NCBI GenBank assembly: GCA_002067065.1
Contig: MVPY01000025.1
Location: 63,501 to 127,500 of the forward strand
Origin: Methanobacterium sp. PtaB.Bin024
GTDB lineage: Archaea; Methanobacteriota; Methanobacteria; Methanobacteriales; Methanobacteriaceae
Direction of reading: 5' to 3'
DNA: 64,000 nucleotides
The first letter of the stretch is position 1, and every line of letters starts with the position of its first letter. The notes under the pieces were generated by a model. That model was not told the DNA's origin. It ran no database searches and was given only the letters and a program-made list of their open reading frames with translations. Below, in pieces: positions 35,406-44,731 of this stretch. The position numbers and the translations under genes were made by a program.

Positions 35406-36035
35406 ATGTCAAAAATTTTAGATATAGTCATGGCTGGAGTTATTTCAGGTATTGTTGCTTACACAACATCACAGTTAGGAATTGCAGGAACAGTAATTGG
35501 TGCAGTATTGGGATCAATGCTTTATCAGTTGATGACACATTTCTTCCGGGAACCATTGGATAATGTAGATGATTTGAAAACTAGAAATGTGGAGGGCAGA
35601 GTATTCTATGTTTTTCCACTCATCATAATCTTAGGTATAGAAATTTTATATCTTTTTTCATCATTTTACCATACATTTGACGTGATATTCCAATCCCTGG
35701 AAACAGCAACTGGATGGAATCTTTTCAGGACTATAGGTGTTGGGCTCCTGATTATGGGTGTTTATCCCCTCCTTGAACCTGACAGAATATCACCCCAGTA
35801 TGGTTTAATGATAATGGCTGTGGGACTGGTGAAATTAATGGCTGGATTTGTGGATTATGACTCTTCTCTGGTGTCATTATACTTACCAATATTCCAACAC
35901 TTCAATGAATTAATTTCCATAGTACTTATCGCTGTCCTGTTATATGTTATAGTATCCATAATCCAGGATTCAGAGATTAAAGGTGAAGAGAACCAAAAAA
36001 TAAATATTAAAAAGAAACAGGATCAGAAAGTGTAA
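35406..36035 (+). CDS. polytopic membrane protein in the phosphate island
   Basis: A 209-residue protein with five or six hydrophobic helices (about 4-40, 65-85, 112-130, 138-157 and 170-192) and a basic cytoplasmic tail. I do not recognise a family. The ATG at 35406 has AGGGATC upstream; the longer frame to 35373 is not supported. It is 19 nt before the HTH-PhoU gene, so the two are probably one operon. A role in phosphate sensing is inferred from position only. Confidence 0.75.
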   Translation: MSKILDIVMAGVISGIVAYTTSQLGIAGTVIGAVLGSMLYQLMTHFFREPLDNVDDLKTRNVEGRVFYVFPLIIILGIEILYLFSSFYHTFDVIFQSLETATGWNLFRTIGVGLLIMGVYPLLEPDRISPQYGLMIMAVGLVKLMAGFVDYDSSLVSLYLPIFQHFNELISIVLIAVLLYVIVSIIQDSEIKGEENQKINIKKKQDQKV

Positions 36036-36054
36036 CATATCAGGCAATGATAAA

Positions 36055-36954
36055 ATGACTAATCGAGCAAAAAATAGCACACTTAAGGCAGTTTTGGAAG
36101 TAATACTCTACGATAATCCTGCAACACAGGATGAAATCGCGGATAAATTGGGTTTGACACGTAGATATGTCACCAAACTTTTACAACCCCTGATCAAAGA
36201 AGGTGTAGTCCGTAGAGCTTATATTCTTGATCTTAAGAAATTTGAAGAGTTTTCAGAGATGTTTGATGAGGAGAAAACATCCCGTGAACATGCAGGTACT
36301 TTCCTGATTAAGGACATGCTCAGAGACATGGCTAAACATGTATGCCGCCAGTTTGACATGTCATTTGAAGCAATCTTAAACTCTGATTCTGAAATGGCTG
36401 ATGAAGCCCTTAGGCTGGATTATGTTTCTAACAACATGCATGAAAAGGTTCGATCCTCTGTGGAGACTGTAATATCAATTAACCCCTATTCAGAGTTCAG
36501 TAAGACCATGGTTTTAGGGGAGGTGGGATATGACTTGGAAAGAATTGCCGACCATACTTGCCATATTGCCAACTTTGCCCTGCAGGAGTCAGATCCTATT
36601 GATGATGAAATGATGGAAACCCTGAAATCCATGTATAAGACTTCACGTAAAATGGTGAATCAGTCAATGGAAGCCTTTTTAGATGAGCGTCTTGAACTTA
36701 AAGATAAGGTAATGGATTATGAAGAAAAGATACATTCATTGCAAAAAAAAGCATTAAACAATATTGCCATTCAGATGGCTGACGATGATATGGACAAAGA
36801 TCGATCAAACTACTATCTTTCCTTATCCAAGGTTGTGAAGGCATTTGAGAGAATAGGGGACATATCAATAGAAATAATTGACACTGCCGGTGAGTTTTAT
36901 AGAAATATTCCAAGGACTACTACTCCAGAGAGGTTCCGCAGAACTAGATCATAA
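36055..36954 (+). CDS. HTH-PhoU fusion protein, probable phosphate regulator
   Basis: A 299-residue protein with a winged helix-turn-helix at about 8-60 (TQDEIADKLGLTRRYVTKLLQPL) fused to two PhoU helical bundles at about 80-185 and 190-290. PhoU domains carry the metal-binding pattern seen here in DLERIADHTCHIAN and FERIGDISIEI. Such fusions could bind DNA in response to phosphate status, without a two-component system. It lies 19 nt after the membrane-protein gene and just upstream of the pst genes. Regulatory role is inference. Confidence 0.87.
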   Translation: MTNRAKNSTLKAVLEVILYDNPATQDEIADKLGLTRRYVTKLLQPLIKEGVVRRAYILDLKKFEEFSEMFDEEKTSREHAGTFLIKDMLRDMAKHVCRQFDMSFEAILNSDSEMADEALRLDYVSNNMHEKVRSSVETVISINPYSEFSKTMVLGEVGYDLERIADHTCHIANFALQESDPIDDEMMETLKSMYKTSRKMVNQSMEAFLDERLELKDKVMDYEEKIHSLQKKALNNIAIQMADDDMDKDRSNYYLSLSKVVKAFERIGDISIEIIDTAGEFYRNIPRTTTPERFRRTRS

Positions 36955-37108
36955 AAACCGATTTCATTTAATTGGTTTGAATTAATTTTGATTTGATGAT
37001 TAAATTTAGAAGTAATATTGGTTCAATTAAAATGATTTTTTTTGAAATTTAGTGTGTAGTGAAACGCCTAGGAATAATAAGCAATAAGCATAGCTCTAAA
37101 AGGATTAA

Positions 37109-37918
37109 CTAAAAAGAATTAACTGTGTTATTTCCACGGGCAATTTCATCAATCTCGTGGAGCTTCCTGAAAGGTTGCTCTTGGGTTTTTTCTTCATGAA
37201 TATGGGCTAGAAGACCTGGAACTCTACCCACAATGAACAATCCACATCCGACTTGCCAGTTAAAACCTAGATCTAAGAGTAATGCTGCGTTTGCACCGTC
37301 AATATTCATTTTAATCTGTTTCTTTTTCCAAAGAATTTCTTGAATATTGATAACTAGTTGGGCATGTTCTCCAAAGCAATCATATTCTTTGGAAAGTTCA
37401 ATCAGTCGGGGGGCCCTTGGATCCTCTTTGTGATATCTATGGCCAAATCCTGGTATTTTTTTCTTATTATTGTTGAAATAGTCGCATATTTTTTGTGCTG
37501 TTTCATCCAGGGACATTTTAGTACTTTTAGACATGAGGATGCCTTTATTTAGCATTCGCATTGCTAGTTCAATGGCTCCAGCATGGTTTTCACCAAAGGC
37601 CAGTATTCCTCCAGCTAAACATGCATTCACAGGGGATCCTGCAGAAGCCATTAATCGTGCTGATTGGGTGCTGGGTGGAGTGATGCCATGGTCACAGAAG
37701 GAAACTAATATTGCCTGGAGCATTTTTTCCTGGTTTTTTGTGGGCAGAACTCCCTTAATTAAAAGATGTATCATCTCGGGAAATGATATATTTCCTATGA
37801 TCTCTTCCTGGGAATGTCCACGAGTAACAATTCTGTTGGGCTCAACCAGGGTTATGGATGTTCTCCAGGGACTAGTTCTGGGTTGGAACATCCCCTTAAG
37901 TGCTTCCTCTCTAATCAT
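37109..37918 (-). CDS. citryl-CoA lyase / short citrate synthase-like protein
   Basis: A 269-residue short form of the citrate synthase fold. The catalytic triad is preserved: His in GENHAGA, His in PGFGHRYHKEDPRAPRL, and Asp in NIDGANAALLLDLG. This short type matches the citryl-CoA lyases, which split citryl-CoA into acetyl-CoA and oxaloacetate; synthesis in the reverse direction cannot be excluded. It stands alone, opposite in direction to the pst genes and between HTH-PhoU and pstS. A TATA element about 25 bp before its ATG suggests a leaderless or very short leader. Confidence 0.85.
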   Translation of the reverse strand: MIREEALKGMFQPRTSPWRTSITLVEPNRIVTRGHSQEEIIGNISFPEMIHLLIKGVLPTKNQEKMLQAILVSFCDHGITPPSTQSARLMASAGSPVNACLAGGILAFGENHAGAIELAMRMLNKGILMSKSTKMSLDETAQKICDYFNNNKKKIPGFGHRYHKEDPRAPRLIELSKEYDCFGEHAQLVINIQEILWKKKQIKMNIDGANAALLLDLGFNWQVGCGLFIVGRVPGLLAHIHEEKTQEQPFRKLHEIDEIARGNNTVNSF

Positions 37919-37972
37919 GTAGGACCCTAACTACTCTAAGATATAAATATTTATCGCTTTTAGTATTGTTTA

Positions 37973-38072
37973 GTTCACAAAGTGTGTTGTTTTTTCTTTA
38001 ATAGTAAATTATAACACGATTTTGGTTCACAAAAGAGGTCTTTTAGTGCACAAATAGTAAGATTTATATAGT
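37973..38072 (+). promoter_or_regulatory. duplicated pst promoter/operator module
   Basis: Two imperfect modules follow one another. Each begins with GTTCACAAA (37973 and 38025) and ends about 28-29 bp later with ATAGTAA plus a TATA-like tail (38001 and 38054). The spacings are 52 and 53 bp. A third GTGCACAAA lies at 38046, 21 bp after the second. The last element ATAGTAAGATTTATATAG is the likely pstS TATA region. Confidence 0.6.
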
Positions 38073-38104
38073 CTTAGAAGTTAGTAAGGGGTGAGGTGAT
38101 ATGT

Positions 38105-38944
38105 ATGGACACGAAGTACATAATCGGAATAATAGTAGCCATAATAGTAATAGTTGGGGCTTATCTTGTCCTTGCCGGAAGTGGCGGTGGGCAGGAAGAA
38201 ACAATAACAATTGTTGGTTCTACTTCTGTACAACCTGTTGCTGAAAAATTAGCCACAGAATACATGAAGAAGAATTCTAGTGTGAAGATAACCGTTCAAG
38301 GTGGAGGTTCTTCTGTTGGTATCAAAAGTGTTCAGGATGGAACAGCTGATATTGGAACTAGTTCCAAATCATTGGACGCAGATGAATCCACAGGATTAAC
38401 TCAGGATGAAATTGGTTTAGACGGAATTGCAATTGTTGTAAACAAAGACAACAACATATCTGGATTAACCACTGAACAGGTTAAAGGAATATTCACAGGA
38501 GAAATAACCAACTGGAATGAAGTTGGTGGATCTGACGCTGAAATAAACGTTATTACACGTGAAGAAGGTTCAGGTACCCGTGATGCAGTCCAAGAAATTG
38601 TTATGGGTGGTAAGAACGTTAGTTTTGTAGATGGAGCAATTGTACAGAGTTCCACTGAAGCCGTGCAGCAAGCTGTGGCACAGGATCCTAACGCCATAGG
38701 TTTCATGTCATACGCAGCAGTGAGCGACACCAAAGCTCTGGAAATAGACGGTGTTGCACCTTCTGAAGAAACTGTGCTGGATGGTTCTTACACAATTCAG
38801 AGACCATTCCTGTTCCTGGTTAAAGGAGAACCTACCGGTGCATTAAAAGCATTCATTGACTGGGTCAATGGATCAGAAGGTCAGGCCATAATAAAATCGG
38901 ATAAAGTGGTGCCAACCGGTAAAGAGGTCAACAGCACCTCTTAA
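38105..38944 (+). CDS. pstS: phosphate ABC transporter substrate-binding protein PstS (first copy)
   Basis: A 279-residue periplasmic-type phosphate binder held to the membrane by an uncleaved N-terminal helix (YIIGIIVAIIVIVGAYLVLA); no lipobox Cys is seen. Phosphate-site segments are IVGSTSVQPVAEKLA, GGGSSVGIKSVQDGTADIG and REEGSGTRDAV. The ATG at 38105 follows GGTGAT by 4 nt. The duplicated promoter module is upstream, and a hairpin separates it from the second pstS. Firm. Confidence 0.95.
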   Translation: MDTKYIIGIIVAIIVIVGAYLVLAGSGGGQEETITIVGSTSVQPVAEKLATEYMKKNSSVKITVQGGGSSVGIKSVQDGTADIGTSSKSLDADESTGLTQDEIGLDGIAIVVNKDNNISGLTTEQVKGIFTGEITNWNEVGGSDAEINVITREEGSGTRDAVQEIVMGGKNVSFVDGAIVQSSTEAVQQAVAQDPNAIGFMSYAAVSDTKALEIDGVAPSEETVLDGSYTIQRPFLFLVKGEPTGALKAFIDWVNGSEGQAIIKSDKVVPTGKEVNSTS

Positions 38945-38958
38945 AAAAAATAAAGATA

Positions 38959-38994
38959 TGGTGGTTTCATTACCACCAAATCAATTTATTTTTT
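38959..38994 (+). terminator. hairpin plus T-rich tract between the two pstS genes
   Basis: TGGTGGT-TTCATT-ACCACCA is a perfect 7-bp stem (38959-38978) followed by a T-rich tract. It could end part of the transcription after the first pstS or stabilise the pstS mRNA end. Confidence 0.5.
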
Positions 38995-39137
38995 GGAAAA
39001 ACATATTTCAAGGCATGATACAGGAGTATAATCATCATCAAACCATCTAGACACATCAGACCCGTTATCACTCTATAATTATAAATACTGCTAGTTAGAA
39101 TTATTTTTCTAATGGTATCACTATTTAGGGTGGTTTA

Positions 39138-39944
39138 ATGGACCTGAAATATGGGATAGTTTTGCTGATTATAATAATAATTATCATCGCCGTTTTAACA
39201 TTAGGAACTGGAAGCAACTACGAAAGAATAGAAATTGCCGGCTCGACGTCGGTGCAACCTGTGGCAGAAAAACTCGCGGATAAATACATGGAAGAGCATC
39301 CTAATGTGAGAATTGATGTAATGGGAGGAGGTTCTGGTCTGGGAATAAGAAGTGTTTCTCAAAACATAATTTCAATTGGGACCAGTTCAAAGGCATTGAA
39401 TAAATCTGAAACACCAGGGTTAGACAATTACACCATAGGTAATGAAGGTATTGTAATAGCCGTGAACATTGACAACCCTGTGGACGGGCTGACTAAAAGT
39501 CAACTTAAAGATATATTCTCAGGTAAAATCACCAACTGGAAAGAAGTTGGAGGTCAAGATGCCCAAATAAATCTGGTGATCCGGGAAGATGGTTCCGGCA
39601 CACGGCAAGCATTTGAAGACCTGGTTATGGAAAAAACAGAGGTTAAATCTGATGCAGTAGTCCAAACATCCACCGAATCAGTAAAAGTGGCTGTGAAGCA
39701 GGACCCCAATGCTATTGGATACATATCCCTGGCACATATGACACCGGATGTTAAGGCATTAACCATTGATGGAGTTTCTCCCTCTCTGGAAACAATAAAA
39801 GATAATTCTTATAAATTACAAAGGCCCTTTTTGTTCGTCACCAATGGAGAACCGGAAGGAGAGGTTAAAAAGTTCATAGAATGGAGTTTAGGTCCTGAAG
39901 GGCAGAAAATCGTAGAAGAAGAAAAAATTGTTCCCGTAAGTTAG
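39138..39944 (+). CDS. pstS: phosphate ABC transporter substrate-binding protein PstS (second copy)
   Basis: A 268-residue paralog of the first PstS, with the same layout: an N-terminal anchor helix (GIVLLIIIIIIIAVLTLG), then IAGSTSVQPVAEKLADKYM, GGGSGLGIRSVSQ and REDGSGTRQAF. GGTGG precedes the ATG. The two proteins clearly arose by duplication but have diverged. It lies directly before pstC, so it is the more likely partner of this permease set; the first copy may be made in greater amount. No lipobox. Confidence 0.95.
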   Translation: MDLKYGIVLLIIIIIIIAVLTLGTGSNYERIEIAGSTSVQPVAEKLADKYMEEHPNVRIDVMGGGSGLGIRSVSQNIISIGTSSKALNKSETPGLDNYTIGNEGIVIAVNIDNPVDGLTKSQLKDIFSGKITNWKEVGGQDAQINLVIREDGSGTRQAFEDLVMEKTEVKSDAVVQTSTESVKVAVKQDPNAIGYISLAHMTPDVKALTIDGVSPSLETIKDNSYKLQRPFLFVTNGEPEGEVKKFIEWSLGPEGQKIVEEEKIVPVS

Positions 39945-40131
39945 TAACAATTATTAAGGAATAAAAGGCCTTATTGATGTTGAACATAGGCTTTATGCGA
40001 ATGTAATGTGGTGAGAATTAAGTTGATTCTTTCCAAAATCATAATTTCAAAACCTCATATCTCAAAACAATATCAGATCATATTTCCAAAACATATTTCA
40101 AAATATTCATGAAAATAAAGGAGTTTGAATC

Positions 40132-41007
40132 ATGCCTAAATGGGATGAAGAGTTTTTCATAGAAAAGGGGCTGCTGTTAACAGCCGTATCCTCTATCATT
40201 ATCATTGCCCTAATAATTTTATTCGTATTTAAGGAAGGTATTCCTGCAATAGAAAGTACAGGTTTCTTTAGTTTCCTATTTGGAATGGATTGGGCACCTA
40301 CCAAAGGTGAGTATGGTATTTTCCCCATGATCATAGGTACCCTGGGGATCACGGTTCTTTCCCTTTTAATGGCAGTGCCATTAGGGGTATTCTGTGCCAT
40401 ATTCCTGGCAGAAATTGCACCAAGTGCCATGCGCAAGGTACTCAATCCTACTATTCAAACCTTAGCAGGCATTCCATCTGTTGTTTACGGATTTTTTGGG
40501 CTGGTGTTATTGGTTCCATTTATGAGATTACAGTTTGGAGGAACTGGGTTCAGTATGTTTACTGCGTCAGTTATTCTAACTGTAATGATCTTGCCCATCA
40601 TTGTCAGTGTCTCAGAAGATGCCTTTAGATCTATTCCTCTGGAATATAAGGAGGCATCCCTGGCATTGGGAGCCACCCACTGGCAGACCATAAAAAATGT
40701 CATTTTCCCGGCAGCTATTCCAGGTGTTATAACCTCAGTCATTCTGGGGATGGGCCGGGCCATTGGGGAAACCCTGGCTATAATCATGGTTGCAGGTAAT
40801 GTGGTGCAGATACCTAGCTCCATATTTGACCCGGTACGTGCTTTGACATCTAACATAGCTATTGAAATGGGTTATGCAACTGGAATTCATTATAATGCTT
40901 TATTTGCTACTGGGATCGTTTTGATCTTCATGATCATTGTTCTCCTGGTGATAGCTAATTACCTCCATTACAAGAAAAAGGTCACCATGGGTGGTGGTTA
41001 CTTATGA
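40132..41007 (+). CDS. pstC: phosphate ABC transporter permease PstC
   Basis: A 291-residue permease subunit with six membrane helices. The cytoplasmic EAA-type loop that contacts the ATPase is in EYKEASLALGATHWQTIKNVIFPAAIPGV. The PstC-specific opening FFIEKGLLLTAVSSI and GIPAIESTGFFSFLFG segment are present. AAGGAG precedes the ATG. It is co-directional with pstA and pstB. Confidence 0.95.
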   Translation: MPKWDEEFFIEKGLLLTAVSSIIIIALIILFVFKEGIPAIESTGFFSFLFGMDWAPTKGEYGIFPMIIGTLGITVLSLLMAVPLGVFCAIFLAEIAPSAMRKVLNPTIQTLAGIPSVVYGFFGLVLLVPFMRLQFGGTGFSMFTASVILTVMILPIIVSVSEDAFRSIPLEYKEASLALGATHWQTIKNVIFPAAIPGVITSVILGMGRAIGETLAIIMVAGNVVQIPSSIFDPVRALTSNIAIEMGYATGIHYNALFATGIVLIFMIIVLLVIANYLHYKKKVTMGGGYL

Positions 41008-41067
41008 AATTAGGATTATTTAAAGAACTTCTCATTGTGGATAATCCAATAAAAGGAGGGATCATAA

Positions 41068-41916
41068 TTGCATAGGATCATACCTCCAAAAATCTCCCAG
41101 AAAATAATGACAGGAGTATTTTGGGCTTCCGGACTTCTTACTATAGCCATTTTACTGGTGATAATAGGATACGTGCTTTTGAAGGGATTGCCTGTGGTAA
41201 ATCTAGAATTTATCTTAGGGGATCCTATAGATTCAGGCAGATCTGGTGGAATATTCCCATTCATCATGTCCAGTATATACGTCACATTATTGGCGGTTTT
41301 AGTAGCCACACCTCTGGGTGTAGGGGCCGCAATTTACCTGTCAGAATATGCAGGAGAAGGCAAACTGGTAAAACTGATCCGTTTTGGATCTGAGACATTG
41401 GCTTCCATTCCATCCATTGTTTTTGGATTATTTGGACTGGCATTCTTCGTGATATATCTTGGATTTGGCTGGAGTGTGCTGTCAGGAGGTTTGACTCTGG
41501 CATTAATGGCCTTACCAACCATATTATCTGCTTCAGAAGTATCCATAGAATCAATTAACAAATCATATGCTGAAGGAAGCCTGGCATTAGGAGCAACCAA
41601 ATGGCAGACAATTTATAGAGTAGTTATACCAGCTGCACTTCCAGGTATAAGCACTGGAGTAATTCTAGGGATGGGAAGAGCCATAGCAGAGGCGGCTGCA
41701 GTCTTATACACTGTGGGTGCGGCATTAATGATTCCAACATCCCTAATGGATGCAGCAAGACCTTTACCTCTGCATCTTTACATCTTGGCCACTGAAGGTT
41801 TGTCCATGGATAATGCATGGGGAACTGCAGCGGTTCTGGTGCTCATGATTCTGATAATTACTGTAGTTACCAACACACTAGTTGATCGTTACCGAAAAAA
41901 GATGATGGGGCGATAA
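41068..41916 (+). CDS. pstA: phosphate ABC transporter permease PstA
   Basis: A 282-residue permease subunit with six helices. It has the EAA loop SYAEGSLALGATKWQTIYRVVIPAALPGI and the PstA-type stretch IFPFIMSSIYVTLLAVLVATPLGVGAAIYL. The start is TTG at 41068, well supported by GGAGGG about 8 nt upstream. It is followed by pstB after 3 nt, so the two are cotranslated. Firm. Confidence 0.95.
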   Translation: MHRIIPPKISQKIMTGVFWASGLLTIAILLVIIGYVLLKGLPVVNLEFILGDPIDSGRSGGIFPFIMSSIYVTLLAVLVATPLGVGAAIYLSEYAGEGKLVKLIRFGSETLASIPSIVFGLFGLAFFVIYLGFGWSVLSGGLTLALMALPTILSASEVSIESINKSYAEGSLALGATKWQTIYRVVIPAALPGISTGVILGMGRAIAEAAAVLYTVGAALMIPTSLMDAARPLPLHLYILATEGLSMDNAWGTAAVLVLMILIITVVTNTLVDRYRKKMMGR

Positions 41917-41919
41917 TAA

Positions 41920-42675
<756 letters not shown>

Positions 42676-42754
42676 ATCACTGGAAGGTTTGGATAATCAT
42701 AGAAAAATCATAAAAAGATTAAATTTAAGTTGATAAGATTCAGGTGGTTTAAAA

Positions 42755-43423
42755 ATGCTTACAGTGGTCTTGGAAAAACGCCTACAATCCCTGGAAGATG
42801 ATGTCCTTGGATTTAGTTGGGAGACCATAGGAAGAATCGATAATTCAGTTAAAAGTTTCCTAGAAGAAGACATACAACTGGCAAGAGAAATAATTGAAAA
42901 AACCGATGAAATCAATAAAGAAAGCTATAAAATCGAACATGGATGTCTTAAGGTTTTAGGGCTACACCAGCCATTAGCCAAAGATTTACGTTTAGGTGCA
43001 GCACTTCTTCGGACTTCCATAGAACTGGAGCGTATAAACAACCTTTCGGCTTACATAGCTCGATATGCCATTGACGCGGCTGAAAGTCCTCGAAAATGTT
43101 ATAAACCACCTCACATCGAGTTCATGTCTCAAACAGTCCAGGATATGTTGAAAGATGCTGTAGGAGCACTTTTAAATGAGGATGTGCAATTATTAAAACG
43201 TTCAACCCGAAGTTACGTGAACTTGCAGGATTTTTACAATCAAATGTTCTCAGAATATGACGAAATAACACACGGAGGTTCACAAACTTCCTTGATATTA
43301 GTTGGGAGGAATTTACTGAGCATGGGACACCATATAATGGGAATGGCAGACCGTATTGCATACTCCATAGTTGGTAAACGGGTTATGCACCATAAACTGT
43401 TCCATAACATGCTAATGAGGTAA
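42755..43423 (+). CDS. phoU: PhoU-like phosphate signalling protein
   Basis: A 222-residue PhoU protein with two three-helix bundles. The paired repeats include KIEHGCLKVLGLHQPLAKDLR and a closing LLSMGHHIMGMADRIAYSIVG. PhoU restrains the Pst transporter or signals phosphate status. GGTGG precedes the ATG. It is 79 nt after pstB and just before an unknown 147-residue gene. Not an HTH fusion. Confidence 0.9.
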   Translation: MLTVVLEKRLQSLEDDVLGFSWETIGRIDNSVKSFLEEDIQLAREIIEKTDEINKESYKIEHGCLKVLGLHQPLAKDLRLGAALLRTSIELERINNLSAYIARYAIDAAESPRKCYKPPHIEFMSQTVQDMLKDAVGALLNEDVQLLKRSTRSYVNLQDFYNQMFSEYDEITHGGSQTSLILVGRNLLSMGHHIMGMADRIAYSIVGKRVMHHKLFHNMLMR

Positions 43424-43426
43424 AAA

Positions 43427-43870
43427 ATGTGGCTTCCCTCAGACGATCCCCAACACATAATCAGGGGTAATTTGAAAATATCACATGTTCCTGAAATAGG
43501 GTATGTAAAGATTTTGGAAGGAGGCAATGAATCTTTACTACTGATAAAAAACCAAAAGATAATAGCTGCCTGGAATTTAAACATTGAAACCCTTGCAGAA
43601 ACTCGTGAAAATAAAGCACTAAACCTGGTGAGTATAAGTCCTGAGTCTAGGATAGAAATATACAAACTGGATGATAAAATGTTTTCGACCATCGTTGATT
43701 TAAATGAAGAATGTAAATTACCCTTACCTGCAGAAATTGAGTTTTTACTTGAAAAAGTTGAGGAAACAAATCGCGAAGAAATTTTGTCGAAATACAAGCT
43801 AAGAGATCCATCTGAAGATGATATTGATAACTTATTAAATGATTATAAATCCAAGATAGGTGGAGGATAA
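43427..43870 (+). CDS. conserved protein between two PhoU genes (possibly DUF2226)
   Basis: A 147-residue protein without membrane segments. It has a beta-rich front half with GYVKILEGGNESLLLIKNQKIIAAW, a pattern I associate with DUF2226, followed by an acidic helical tail. I am not sure of the family. It starts 3 nt after phoU and its end overlaps the leader of the next PhoU gene, so all three are cotranslated. That position suggests a partner for PhoU; no function is known. Confidence 0.75.
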   Translation: MWLPSDDPQHIIRGNLKISHVPEIGYVKILEGGNESLLLIKNQKIIAAWNLNIETLAETRENKALNLVSISPESRIEIYKLDDKMFSTIVDLNEECKLPLPAEIEFLLEKVEETNREEILSKYKLRDPSEDDIDNLLNDYKSKIGGG

Positions 43871-43871
43871 T

Positions 43872-44555
43872 ATGCAAAGAGGATATCCCAGGATAAGGTT
43901 CCAGAAAAAACTGGATGAACTAAAAGATGAAGTGGATAAAATGGGTCAGGCCACCCTTAAAGCTTACAGGGAAGCTTTCAGTACTTTCATTGATTACGAT
44001 GAAGAACTAGTAAAAAGTGTAAACGAAGCCAATAAAAAAGTCCATGAAATGGGTTATCAGATAGAACATGATGCCATGAGCATCATAGCTGCTGAACAAC
44101 CAGTTGCAGGAGATTTGAGGTTTATAGAGGCAAGTATCAAAGTTTCAGCCCACCTAAAAAGGATCACGGGTCTGGCTTCAAACATCGCGGAAGTTGCAAG
44201 CCATGTAAAGGATGAAGAAATCCCTGAAAGACCAATGTTTGACCTACAACGCATGGCAGATATTGTAGATGGCATGGTAAGCAAGAGTCTGGCTGCCTTT
44301 TTAGCAAAAAATATGAATGTTGCCAGGGAACTACACAGGGATGACGATAAAGTGGATGATCTTTTCGACCATGCCCTTAAAGCCATTACAAAAAGCATGT
44401 TCCAGGATAAGGAGTCCATATCATATTTGATATATCTATTGTTTCTGGCCCGTTTCCTGGAAAGAATTGCGGATCGTGCCGAGAACATTGGGGACAGAAC
44501 CATTTTCATGATAACCTGCGAGAAACGGGATCATACTAATGGAAAGATGGCTTAG
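43872..44555 (+). CDS. phoU: PhoU-like phosphate signalling protein (second)
   Basis: A 227-residue two-repeat PhoU protein. Typical stretches are GYQIEHDAMSIIAAEQPVAGDLR and a closing FLERIADRAENIGDRTIFMI that bears the acidic metal-binding positions. The ATG at 43872 has GGAGGAT just upstream, so the frame from 43860 is an extension. With the HTH-PhoU fusion, this makes three PhoU proteins in 9 kb. Confidence 0.92.
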   Translation: MQRGYPRIRFQKKLDELKDEVDKMGQATLKAYREAFSTFIDYDEELVKSVNEANKKVHEMGYQIEHDAMSIIAAEQPVAGDLRFIEASIKVSAHLKRITGLASNIAEVASHVKDEEIPERPMFDLQRMADIVDGMVSKSLAAFLAKNMNVARELHRDDDKVDDLFDHALKAITKSMFQDKESISYLIYLLFLARFLERIADRAENIGDRTIFMITCEKRDHTNGKMA

Positions 44556-44731
44556 GTAAAATTTATTCCTACATCTACCATATTCATTTTTTCTGGTAGT
44601 TCTCTATTCATTTTTTAGAATTCTTTTTTTAAATCAACCATTTCCTTTTTTTAAAATTCTACATCTTTTGTAATTTGGTATATCTTTAAAATTAATTTTG
44701 GAAATATAAAATTTCAAGTCTAAAAAAGAGT

